DNA from: Halocafeteria seosinensis
Lineage: Eukaryota > Sar > Bigyra > Bicosoecida
Direction: 5' to 3'
Assembly: GCA_001687465.1 (NCBI GenBank)
Contig: LVLI01001311.1
Span: 1 to 17,341, forward strand
Length of the DNA stretch: 17,341 nt
This document shows, in pieces, positions 1 through 10,471 of the stretch. The stretch's first letter is position 1; each line of letters begins with the position of its first letter. A program made the translations under genes and the position numbers. The notes beneath the pieces were generated by a model. The model was given only the letters and a program-made list of their open reading frames with translations, did not search any database and had not been told where the DNA came from.

Positions 1-34
1 GTACTAAAGTTGCCGTCTTTTTCTGAAGACCAAG

Positions 35-215
35 TTGAAGTTGAAAAACACGTAGGCTCTCGTGTTTAAGCCGGCATAGCATAATATTTAAGCTGTATTT
101 TGAGAATCTAAACGCGTCAAAACAATCGCCATTGCTTTATCTATACGATTACATGGACTAAATTTATTAAAAGAGTCTTATACAGTATATGTTGGGGATT
201 GAAGTTGAAAAACAC
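35..215. repeat. 17-bp direct repeat pair (35-51 and 199-215)
   Basis: The 17-mer ttgaagttgaaaaacac occurs exactly at 35-51 and again at 199-215, 164 bp apart. It lies just downstream, in minus-strand terms, of the decayed glycine-repeat gene. It may be a leftover of repeat-unit duplication. No function is seen. Confidence 0.6.
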
Positions 216-227
216 CGGATCGGTTCA

Positions 228-1014
228 GACATATTCCGGAGCACTTGTACCAGTGGAGAAGTAATTGGTAAGGTTCACAAGCCCACCCGTTTTGCCCCGG
301 TGATGGCTCCAGATCCGCTTCCTTTTATCTCCCCTTTGCTATAAGATAGTCAACAACTAATTGCCCCCCTAAGCACCCAGCAGCGTTGCCCGCAATGCCA
401 CCAGTGTACTCCCCTTCAACATTACCTGTGGTCCAAGCTAAACAAACGTGTACACCCGGACACCACTGCATGCGCCTAAAATTCCACCAGCTCTCTGACC
501 GCTAATTCGGCCTGCTGAAGTGCATTGTGAGATGTACACTCCACTGGCTTCATCAATTTCTCAGCTCCCCACCCACGTATGCCCCCGGCATGATTGCCCA
601 TGATTTCTCCCGTGGAATTACAGCCAGTTACATTCACCCGTCCGCCCCTATTTGCGGCAAATGCACCAACAATGCCACCTGCTGAAGGTCCGGATATCCT
701 TCCAGAGCTGTCCGAGTTACGCACCACCAGCTGTCCTCGTTGGTACCCATCCGAAGATCCTGATATTCCTATCCTTCGATTTTGCCCTGACTATAGCAAG
801 ATGAGGCGTAAACAACGCCATCTCCTATCGCACTACGTCCGCCAAGGATACCACCGCCCCATTCACCGTATATGCGACCCATGGAATGGCAACGGGTCAA
901 AGCTACACGTCCCTCTGTGACCTCTCGAGAGTCACCAGCTCCCCACCCCGGTGGGCCGGCCCGCTGAGCACATGGCCCTTTAAAACCCTTTTCGTAGTTG
1001 TTGAAAATGCCCAA
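228..1014 (-). pseudogene. decayed GLUG-like glycine-rich repeat protein gene
   Basis: Six related repeat units read on the minus strand but in all three frames. They lie at about 1014-769, 770-476, 539-438, 417-375, 346-293 and 278-228. Each resembles C-x-S-x-G-x-I-x-G-x-x-A-G-G-I-x-G; examples are CYSQGKIEG, STGEIMGNHAGGIRG, SAGRISGQRAGGILG and SYSKGEIKG. The pattern resembles GLUG-type repeats, which are usually found in large secreted or adhesin-like beta-helical proteins. No frame runs through more than about two units, and stops fall between them, so at least four frame changes are needed. No start, signal peptide or splice sites explain the shifts. Introns are an alternative, but the breaks fall inside units rather than at GT/AG pairs. 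The gene may continue past the left edge of the window. Confidence 0.6.
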
Positions 1015-1301
1015 CCGAGGCTCCCGTTCGCAACAGTCAATCGTTCAGGAATTCATGCGAATCAGAGGGTAACGATGAAACCAGTATATCTTACCGGGGA
1101 GCAGAATAGCTACTGACTATAACTGGCGTTAGGATAGAAGAGACTCAAACCTCAGTTGCAAATAGGGTAAACGAAGCGTGAAGTCGAGAGGCGCGCTGCA
1201 CCCTTACCAACTACAGAGTTAGCTTCTTCAGACGTGTACATTGGTGGAGGCTGATAACCAAGCAAGGACTACGACATATCTCACTGCTTTATAGGCCTCA
1301 T

Positions 1302-4300
1302 TCATTGAGAGTGAGCTTGGCTTCGGTCTACAGGCTGCGCTACTTGAGCTTGTTGAGAATTGTACCCACTCATTGACTCCATAAGGGTCCGCTGTCGCTT
1401 CTCAGGAGGTTTATCTTCCTGCGATTCTGGTTTAGTCAAACAGAACATTGTGTCCTTCGGATAAACACTGCCACTAGCTCCTTTGACCTCGCCACCACTA
1501 TCTGAGTTCTCTCTTGGTCGTTTGCCTCCATCGATCGTAGTTTGTCTCTGATGGCCCTTCTCTTCTGACTTCTCCTGGCGTCTCTTGTAAAGCGATTGAA
1601 TGTACTCTTGCTGTTCTTCCGGTGACTTCATTCTCCACACTCTACCCTCACGAGTAGCAACAACCGACAAACTACAGTTCACAAGGTTACGAGTGAGCTT
1701 GGAAAACCCTTCCTGCCCCTCCCTGCGTTGGATGAACCGACTGACGAGGTCTTCTTTGTTGGCTTCCCCTGCAGTATTCACAATTTCCACAAGAGTACGT
1801 TTGTCGTCTTCATTCAGTTTGTCGAGAGGATTCACAGAGCCTCTCATGTTAATGACGGTTTTCCCCTCCTTTGACTTTGCTTTCTGCATGGCTCCCGACT
1901 CTCTATTCATAGCGTTCTTTCCCTCCTGCACATGTTTCCTTGTGGCTCCGAGGAGCCACTGGTAGTCCTTTTTCAAGACATACATGCGCGGTCCTTGCTG
2001 CTGTTGCTCAGCACTACTCGTGCTGCCATTCGCACTGGACCCAGATGAAGGTTTATCGTCGGATAACCTTGCAATCAACTTAACCACTTGCGCAACCCCT
2101 GGAATTGTTAAGTTCTCCGAGGGAGGCTTTTTGGAGCTGTCTCCCTTCGAAGAGACAGTAGCAGTGTCTTCCTTTTCAGGAGCTGACTGTTGCTCATCAA
2201 TATCTTCTTTAGAACTTCCACCGCTCTTGTTCGCTTTGTGCCGCGCACTCTCTGAGCGCTTTTGAGCCCCTGAAATGAATTCTTCAGCAATAAGGTTTTT
2301 ATTGCATTTCAGCTCCGCGAACTTTGACTTTTTCAAACCCTCTATAAAACGAGCAAGCTGGGGCAGAAATGCAAAACTAAAACCCTTTTCGGGACACTTC
2401 TCGATAAGTTGCTTCATCTGTGAAGTTTTCTTATCCGCTTGCTCTTTTAGCTCTTGCATTCGTGTTCTTCCTACTTTAGTCTTAGAGGAGGCACCCCCTT
2501 TTGTTTTCCATTCATCTGGAATACCTTCCATGTCGGGGCACACACGATAACCTTCCTCAGTCAGCTTCTCCCATTTCTTCTTCAACCGAGATTCTCTTTC
2601 CATCCATTTGTCTTCCTGAGCAAGCGTAGAGAAGAACTTATCGATAGCTTTTTTTCGGATAGTTAATTCCTCCTGCATCGAGTCCATAATGTCCTTTGTG
2701 TCGCGCTCAATGCAGCGCATTACAACCTCAGTACGTCGGGCCAACTCCTGGGTGCTTCGACTTCGGAAGAAACTATCAAATTTCCATTGGGGGTCAGCAA
2801 GTATGGCGCGTTTGAATTTTCTCCAGTGGCCATGACCATACTTAACTACCAGCGACAGTAAATACCGATCCTGTTCCGTAGTATAAATATTGGATTTTCT
2901 TCCCTCGTACCGCCAGTACAGGCTCTGCCATGGGTTCGGGCTAAGCTTAAGTGAAGAGTTCTGCCAAGACGGCCGATTAGCGGAAACAAATGCTTCTTTT
3001 CCATTTGCAAATGTTTCTGCAGTAGTCGTCTTCTTCTTCTTGGAACCCTTCTCGAGCTCCAGCGCAAAATCGGCCACTTTGTTTCGTTCTACACTATCGG
3101 TGAAAGAACGGATTTTCTCTGACAACGTAGGAGGCACGCATTCTTGCTCTATCAAGGCATTATGCGGAAGGGGTGGTTGAACCATGGCGACGCGACAGGA
3201 AACAGCCCCGTGCATCCGTCGAATGTCTCTTCCTCGGGTTTCAGCGCGTCGCACAGCATTGAGAATTTGTGGAAACTTTTCCAGCTGTCGTCCGTAGCCA
3301 ATCGGCCAATCATTTTCTGATTTGTAGTCATCGTCGGAGTCCTTTAAAAGCGATGCAATTTCCCGAGGATGAAGAGGAGTGTTTCGGCTGACTCCAAACC
3401 AAAAGCAATTAAAGTATCTTCGTACCTCTTCTTCCGGATGGTCAGTATTTGACGCTACCTCCCTAACCACTTCGTTCGTAGCATTTCTTCCATGCGTGCA
3501 GCAGGCTTCGACAAACGTCCGGAAATCTTTCTTCTTCCAGGACGGAAACCCTTCACTTAGTAGTCGATCTTGTTCTTCAGATAAGTGGGGAAGATCTCGA
3601 TCGAGAAGCGCAGACACATCCTCCGAACTGTTCTTTATCTCACTCTTGTTTGCTTCTACATGTTTTACTTGTTCTCTCGCAATCTCTACCAACCGAAAAG
3701 CATCCAAGAACTGAAAATTTTCCAGTTTGGGTAAACGATGGGTTTTTGGAAGTACCTGAGCTGTCCTTCTCCGTGCGGCGGTAAGGTTGGACCAGTTAAC
3801 TGCTGTCCTCGACTTAGGTTCCGCACCAAACAGCACGTTTTCATTGTAGCTCTTCACACGCTTCCTCTCTCGCTTGCTCATCGCATATTCTTCCTCTTGT
3901 TCAGCCTTCAGCTGCTGGAACCGTGCAGCATCCACTTCCTGCTGAGTTCTTTCCTTTCGGTAATCAATACCTTCGAACACGTGACTATCCGTGTTAGCAC
4001 CCATCTTGAAATCAAGGAGGGAAGACTCGCCTGAAGCATCCATGCCCATCTCCTTTGCCTTCGCTTTGCCCATCGCTTCAGCCCTCCTCTGGACCTCCTG
4101 AGTTTTCTGCTCTCCTTCGGCCAAGATCCGATCAATATCAGCCTCAGAGTACTCCGTGGAAGTATCCTCGGCTTCCCCCTTGTCCGAGTCTTTGCGGAAG
4201 ATGCTGTCAGCACCGTATTGAATCATGGAAAGCATTTCGTCCTTCGATAGCCGGTTATTTTTGTTTGCTAAGCTACCCTGTTGTACTACCACTGCATCAA

Positions 4301-6609
4301 GTTTCAACTTCACCATTGCCCGCTCGACGATCTTTTCCTCAATCGTCTCTTGGGTGATGAGTCGGAAAACAGTTACAGGTTTCTTCTGCCCGATCCTATG
4401 AGCTCTGTCCTGAGCCTGCAAGTCAACTTGAGGATTCCAATCACTATCGTACAATATCACTGTATCAGCAGTTGCAAGGTTTATACCTAGACCTCCTGCC
4501 CTGGTCGACAAGAGGAACAGGAATTTCTTGCTATCCGGACGGTTAAACGCATCGATTGCGTCTTCCCGCTCTTCGTAACTGGTTTGCCCATCGATTCTAC
4601 AGTATTCATAGTTCTTCATATGACAATAGTCTTCCAAAATGTCTAGGAGTCGCGTCATTTGAGAAAATATCAACACACGACTACCCCTCTGGTGCAATTT
4701 CTTCAGAAGCTTGTCCAACAGAGAAAGTTTCGAACTTGCAGTGATCACATGCTCTCCAAGAGGATCTAGGCTCCGATCTTCCACGCCAGGAAATAAGTAA
4801 GGATGAGCGCATACTTTTCGCAACTGCATCACAATATTCAGGAGACGTGCTTTCGAGCTCTGTCCATCAGAGCCAGGGTAGAGCACAGAATTTACATCCT
4901 TTTTCAAAATACTTCTGTAAACTTCCTTTTGCAGATCATTCAGTCCAACGTAAAGGAAGAGCTCCTTTTTCGGGGGCAAATTTTTCGCAACATCACTCTT
5001 TAGTCGCCGCAGCATGAACGGACGAAGCAGTCGATGCAGTTGCTCTATCATCTGTGATTTCGCTTTGCTGTCGTCATTGGCCATGTCGAACCAATCGTCG
5101 AAGACGACACTGTCACCAAATATGTCCGGAAGAAGGAAGTTCAGCAGTGCCCATAACTCGTGAAGATTGTTCTGTAGGGGTGTCCCGGTAAGTAAGAGCC
5201 GATGGGCAACCGCGTATGTTCGTACTGTCGAAGCTAACGCAGAATTTTCATTCTTGATCCTGTGGGCTTCATCAATAATAAGGTATTGCCAAGGCCATCG
5301 TCTAAAAGTGGAGCTTTCAATGATGGCCATTTCATACGTCGTCACAACAACATCCCAATCAGGATCCTTCTGCCCTGGAGCAAGTTTCTCTTTGATGATT
5401 TCTTTCCTTTCTTCTTTCGTTCCGTGGAAGCAAAGTGCACGAACACTTGGGCACCACATACGAAATTCGTTCATCCAGTTAGACAACGTTGATTTTGGTA
5501 CCAAAATCAGGTGAGGTCCGCGCACATTTTTATACTCCATATTATACGCTAGAAGTGCTATCGTCTGCAGGGTCTTACCCAGTCCCATTTCATCCGCTAA
5601 GATTCCTGCGTTCACCGTCGATCGTTTAAACCAGTAGTATTTCTGCCTGTGTCAGCTAGCATAACTTACCATTGATACCATTCTCCTGGAGCTGAATCAT
5701 CCAGTTAAGACCTTCTAGCTGATAGTCCCTCATTTCACCTTGGATTGAAGAAGGCTGGCGTGATAACCGGACCGCGGTCGTCATCATTGCACCATCTGCA
5801 TCCTCCTTTTTCTTCCTGCCCTTCTTTGCCCCTGGTTTGCGCCTGGCACTTCCCTTGGAGTGCGACGGAGCGGCGGAGGAAGCAGAAGAGGTTTCAGCAT
5901 CAGCAACCGAATCACTCTCATCTTCGCACCAATTGAGATCATCCTCATCGTCTCGGCCGACGGATTCTCTCCGTTTGGACCCTCCTGGGCTCATCGGGGG
6001 TTCTTTTGGGGCGCTAGGCTTTCTGACTCCCTGAGACTTGGATGACGTTATAGCATTGTGGGCTTTGCTAGTATCGATAAATTGCTGGAAGACTTCCGAC
6101 TGTCCCAACAGATGTTCGACTCTCCGACGTTGATTCTCAGCTTGTTGTTTGCGAAGTTGCTGAATTTGCTTATCCAGTTCCGCGTACCTCGCCTCCCGCT
6201 CCTGTCTTTGCCGTTCCAGTTTTTGTCGATATGCTTTGCTCTTTGATGCTTTCTTCCGAGTCCCCATTCGCACGTCACCGTCTTCATCATCCCCTTCTTC
6301 GTCGTTTTCCTCCACTTTTGCCGGTTTTTCATTTTCATCCAGATACTCCAGTCTCTCCGAATGTTCGAGTTCACCCCATTTGCTTTCAATTTCCTCTTCA
6401 ATTCTCGATTCCTTCAACTTTTGATTGTTGCCTTTGCCGGGGTCTTCTTGCTCGTCATCCAGTTCAGCCGCCACAGCATCATACACCTGCTCCCGAAATC
6501 GCTGGAAAGCCTTCTGTTCGGAGGTCTCATTGGTTTCCGACCCCCGAGTACTTCGACTCCGTGTTGCGCGGGAGGAAGAAGCAGAAGAAGACGCCTTATT
6601 GGACTTCAT
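1302..6609 (-). CDS. ISWI-class ATP-dependent chromatin remodeler (SNF2 family)
   Basis: Two exons, 6609-5670 and 5605-1302, join in phase 1 across a 64-nt intron to give about 1747 residues. The splice restores the conserved ENGIN-G-ILADEMGLGKT stretch. In order: an acidic, coiled-coil-rich N-terminus (1-270); SNF2 ATPase lobe 1 with Walker A DEMGLGKT (about 318-325) and DEAH (about 425-428); lobe 2 ending in QAQDRAHRIGQ (about 710-720); a HAND-like region (about 890-960); SANT (about 998-1055); and SLIDE (about 1220-1282, with YTTEQDRYLL and SLVVKYGHGHWRKFKRAI). HAND-SANT-SLIDE after the ATPase is the signature of ISWI, which slides and spaces nucleosomes in the nucleus. The SANT-SLIDE spacer (about 165 residues) and the tail (about 465 residues) are long; animal and yeast ISWI are near 1000-1130 residues. 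The start is the first ATG of the open frame, giving a Ser/Arg-rich MKSNKASSS terminus. The gene is divergent from the gene at 7598. Confidence 0.96.
5606..5669 (-). other. 64-nt spliceosomal intron in the ISWI gene
   Basis: On the minus strand the donor is AATG|GTAAGT and the acceptor is GCAG|GAATC. Removing 5669-5606 joins ATC AAT G to GA ATC TTA and restores the I-N-G-I-L-A-D-E-M-G motif found in all ISWI proteins. Unspliced, the first exon runs into a stop three codons later. This is the best-supported intron in the window and sets the expected intron size and donor consensus. Confidence 0.95.
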
Positions 6610-7597
6610 TGTCGTTTTCCCCTTGGAGCTTGTATACCCAACCCTTTTTGTAGTTTTTCCTAAGGGGTGTTCAAAGGGAGCTAGTGGACCCTTCCGTTGC
6701 CTATGTTTGAATCAACAAAGTTACTTCCGCGCACCCCTTCTGCACACAAGGTGAGGAGAATATTAGTCTCAATCTCCTCGTCTAGGACATGAGATAGTAA
6801 AGAAAACACTCCAATTTCTCCAGCAACGCTGAAAAGAACCCCTTGTCTGATAAAGGGGAATTCTTCTTTCCTTTTCGGAAGGCTTTTCCCGTCTTTGTGA
6901 AGCTCGGCCCCAGCCGAGAATTCAAAATTTCAAATGCGCCCAGGCCGGCGAAGCACGCAAGTCAAGTGAACGTTGGCGTCGCAGGCGGAGGAAATGTCAA
7001 AAGCAGTTGTAAGGAAGAATTTTTGGACGCAGGACCGTTATGAATAGAATAAGATTTCCAATTGGAATTGGATGTTGGTAGGTGAGGTGGATTGATTCTC
7101 CACGGTGAACGTACGTACAGTACGGTACAGTCAGTGTACTCACAGGAACTCACATGCTCCACTGGCTCCAACTCCTGACAGGAGCATGGCATCAGCTGTC
7201 GGCGGCGCATGTTGTTGACTAGCGGTGGGTTGAATGCGGATCGGGACGCTTTCGACGGAGTTAGGGTAGGTCGCAAGAGCAGTGCCTCACATAAGTCTCT
7301 CATATTGCACTTTTTACACAAGAAAAGAGTACCATCAAAGTATTGGTACATCTCAAAGTCGATCCAAGGAGAGAGAAGACAAGAGAAAGCGCGTTATACT
7401 ACGCGGATTCAGTTCCGAATCCGTGCGAAAGAGAAGCAGTCGCCATACGCGAAGCGATCCAATCCAACCGAACCAAGCCCGTCAATGAACCATGGCTGCA
7501 GCGCGGGTGGATCATGACGCGAGACGACGAGAAGAAGAGGTAGAACGAGGACTACCAGAGGGAATCTTGGAAAAAATGGAAGATGAAATGGTAGAGC
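6610..7597. promoter_or_regulatory. divergent intergenic region between the ISWI and Cys-rich genes
   Basis: About 990 bp separates the two divergent start codons, so it should hold both promoters. I see no convincing TATA box. The notable content is a GTAC-rich stretch at 7107-7140 and a nested hairpin at 7153-7188. Open frames here, including a 129-codon one on the minus strand (6962-7351), lack recognisable motifs, and several overlap each other, so I do not call them genes. Confidence 0.5.
7107..7188. repeat. GTAC-rich palindromic stretch and nested hairpin
   Basis: 7107-7140 contains four GTAC-type tetramers in imperfect tandem (acgtacgtacagtacggtac). Just after it, catgctcc (7153-7160) pairs with ggagcatg (7181-7188), and inside that ctcctg-a-caggag (7172-7184) is a second possible stem. 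The position between divergent genes would suit a regulatory site, but no known factor site is recognised. Confidence 0.4.
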
Positions 7598-9102
7598 ATG
7601 GATTCGTTAAGCGTACCATTGGAGGTAAGCATCCTCCCTGCATCCTGAGTACTTCTAGGGTTGGTGACAGATGTTGCGTTCATTCATTGCCAACTCCCGG
7701 TATGCAGAGCCTGGAGACGGCGTCGTAAGGCTAACTTTGTACTTAAATTACCAATTTCCTCTGAAGGTGCTCAACGTTGTTCACTGTTGTTTTGCAGAAG
7801 AAATGCCATATTTGCGATAGCCACGTGACGTCGGCTAAGGGCAGGCAGCGGACCCTTTTTGTATGTAACAAACTAGAATGTCAACCAAACTGCTTTCGTG
7901 TTTTTCCAAGTAACAAGAGCAAGAAACAGAAACTGAACAAACAACCGGGCGGGAGCAGTAGCGCTGCAAGCGCTGCCAGCGACACGGAAAATCAAGAAGA
8001 GGAAGTGAAGCATGTGAGCATTTGTGACAAGCCTGGGTGCTTGGGTATGGCTAAGTATTTTTTTCATTTTCAATGTCCTCGCACCTCTCGTTTGTGTTGC
8101 TGTGTGTCCCCTCACGAACACAATCATCAACGTGGGACTCTTTGCCCCTGTGGAGCAAAGAGACAAAAGACGACTCTAACTGCACCCGACCAGTTTTTGA
8201 AGGAAAACGAGCAAGGTTTTACGAACGTATTTAGAAAAACAGAGGCGCCATATCAAGCACCCTGTGCAGGGCTCCGAGGTCAAGAAGTACAAACCCAGGA
8301 TGAAGGAGTAGATATAGCTCAGACTGCTGCACAAGGGGTTGACGACCTCAACATAGCTGAGCGTCTGGGAATTGTAGAAGCCACTGTAGTCAGTGCAGAA
8401 AACCGTTTAGGGGGCCACGAAGATCGCCTCGGCAAAGCAGAAAGCGCCATAGTTGACCACGAGCTTCGCTTACGGCATGCTGAACGTCGCCTCAACGAAA
8501 AGGATGTCCCAGCGTATGTGTGGAATACGCTTTTCGAACGGGGTGAACACATTAACTTGAAAGATTACCCCCTGGCGGATGATATTCCACCTGCCTGCGA
8601 CGTTTGTTGCAATGCAGTAGCAAGTCTCCAAAATGCGCCGAATGCAGCTTCATTCGACGAAGCGGTCCGATGCTTACAACGCTTCGTTAAATCCATGGAC
8701 TCATTGTTTTCCAAGCTACTGTACGAAGCGACAGAGGGAAATGGAAACGAAATAGTAGAAAGATATCGCAATAAAGTGCAAATATATGGCAAGGTATGTC
8801 AGTTAGGTGCGTGTTCTGTACTTGTGAGGATGGAATTGGCTGGTTTCGTTTGCTACTCTTATTTCCAGCCTCTTGAATACTTTGTGGGAGTAGCGGTGGA
8901 CCAGCTTCGAAAATTAAAGGAGTATGAGGGATGGTTACTTCACGAGAATCCTCAACCTAGAATGCGGGTGAAGTATATTGTACAGAAGCGATCTAATGCA
9001 TTGGAGGATGTCGCAAACGCTATCCATGACGAGTCTCCGAGCGAAGAAGCCTGGCCTGTACCATCTGACCTCCGGCCCGCAAGCAGACAAGACCTCGCGT
9101 GA
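7598..9102 (+). CDS. unrecognised Cys-rich, coiled-coil protein
   Basis: I do not recognise the family. Proposed exons are 7598-7624, 7798-8793 and 8869-9102, giving about 418 residues. The first exon, MDSLSVPLE, was chosen because its donor GAG|GTAAGC (7625) is the only good donor in phase with the acceptor TTTTGCAG at 7797. The longer frame from 7492 reaches the same donor in the wrong phase. The N-terminal third is rich in paired Cys and His: KKCHICDSH, CNKLECQPNC, CDKPGCLG, CCCVSPHEHNH and CPCGAK. This suggests zinc binding. Next comes a Ser/Ala/Gly linker and basic KSKKQKLNK, then a coiled coil with heptad-like RL..E spacing (AERLGIVEA to RHAERRLNE), then a helical C-terminus. A nuclear or DNA-associated role is only inference. 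The second intron keeps the frame, so a 443-residue form is possible. Confidence 0.65.
7625..7797 (+). other. 173-nt intron of the Cys-rich gene
   Basis: Donor GAG|GTAAGC, acceptor TGTTTTGCAG|AAGAAATGC. It joins a 27-nt first coding exon to the Cys-rich exon in phase 0. The acceptor is pyrimidine-rich. The choice of upstream exon is the uncertain part. A weaker donor at 7591 (ATG|GTAGAG) would instead attach the frame that begins at 7492. Confidence 0.6.
8794..8868 (+). other. 75-nt frame-preserving intron candidate
   Basis: AAG|GTATGT at 8794 and TTATTTCCAG|CCTCTT ending at 8868 are strong splice sites, and the length matches the short introns of the ankyrin gene. It is 25 codons with no stop, so an ORF caller reads straight through it. 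The translated 25 residues (from VCQLGACSV to CYSYFQ) interrupt an otherwise helical, charged region, which favours splicing. Confidence 0.65.
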
Positions 9103-10471
9103 CGTTTCCAAGGACGTCTGTTGATGAAGATAAAACGCGAAAATTAAATAAGAACTTAGTTGAGCGTGCAACACCCACGTTTTGCTTCTCATTCTTCGTA
9201 GATCCCTCGGCAACGCACTACAATCTTTCTTCACTCTCAAGTTCCTAAGTTAGTCACTTCACTCAATACGACTTTACGCCTATTACCAAGGTAGTGTTTG
9301 GAAGGTTGTGATTTGCCATTTGTGTACTAAGGTGGAACAGAAAGGCAACGCAAAAACGGGTTCTTTCCGTGGGACCCACTTCTGCAGATGTTTGTGGAAG
9401 AGCCGAAGCCGGCATCACTCGAGATGGACCGTCCTGGAAAACGGTGCTCGCTTCGTACCTAAATGTCAGTCGTCAACTTACAGTAGTTGTCGCCCGACTT
9501 GAAACCATAAGGAGCTCAGCAGTGCTCAGCAATGCATTGTCTTTTCGCTAGGAGTCCGCCTATCAGGTGTCGGAGCTTCCACAGGAAAACTCCGAGCACC
9601 CTGGGCAGTCGTCGGCTCATAATGAGGCATGGACCGCCCACACCCGATGTAAACCCAATCATTGCAAATATGAGTGCCTGGCACTATCGTGCGCGCACAC
9701 ACATACTGTATGTGACAGGTAGCCCACCGGCCAGACAGGGATACGCGTGCCGCCAGCACAATTGCTCAAAATTTTCTACCGATTCGAGTTCTTTGCACAG
9801 GCCCGACGAACTTGGTGGCTCGTGTCGCTGAAAACCGTATGAAAAGGTGTTTCAGCGGGTCTCATTGTGAATTGAACAGTCTGCATTATTGACGCGCGCG
9901 AATCTCATTGCGCAGCCGTACAATGTTCAACAATTTACGAAGAACAACGTTACTGTACTGTTCTCTCCGGGACTCTCCCCCATTTGATGTTTGACGAAAT
10001 CAAAAGCGAACCAAAAAAATGAACCGTATCTTCATACTTCTTGGTCCGCTGTCATCAACTGAAATGCGCATTCTTCATATAGTGAAGGCACAAGCGAGCT
10101 GCCGTATCTTCCATGCGGAAACGCAAGCACCGTTGAACCGTTCCTGCCCAGGATCAACGGGCCGGCATTTTAATAGTGAAACGACATGTCATTTGATGTC
10201 ATTTTTTATCTACTGCCTGATACTAATACTTGCATCCACCGCGTCAACGACAGTCGGTCTCTCCCAAGGCCTTCATGTCATTTTGTACGGTATCATCTAA
10301 CACTGAGTGCGACCGTAGGTGCTACACCATCTGATATTGGTCTGAAATTCTCCTGGAATGTTTTACCACCTTTCAGTCAACTCGTACAATAATCCATTGA
10401 GCGTTAGGGAATTTAAACAAGTACGAGAGTGCGAGGGAACCCACTGACACTTTCCGTCTTCAGCCAGCGCA
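9103..10471. other. intergenic region with one weak reading frame
   Basis: This gap of about 1.4 kb lies between two plus-strand genes. The only candidate is a plus-strand frame from about 9309 to 9722, broken once by TAG at 9549-9551. It reads a helical stretch (SRQLTVVVARLETIRSSAVL), then after the stop a Cys/His-rich stretch (CKPNHCKYECLALSC). It could be a relic exon or chance. From 9723 to 10471 I see nothing beyond short unsupported frames. The ankyrin promoter presumably lies near 10300-10470. Confidence 0.4.

Noticed and set aside
6962-7351. 129-codon minus-strand open frame in the ISWI upstream region
   Set aside because: No domain pattern, high Pro/Ser/Cys of random type, overlapped by other frames, and it sits in the expected promoter region.
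7492-7728. 78-codon plus-strand frame starting MAAARVDHD as the first exon of the Cys-rich gene
   Set aside because: It reaches the good donor at 7625 in phase 1 while the next exon needs phase 0. The short exon from 7598 fits; a weak donor at 7591 would be needed to rescue the longer one.
10019-10300. 93-codon plus-strand frame with a hydrophobic stretch
   Set aside because: No family resemblance, no splice context, and a length close to chance at this base composition.
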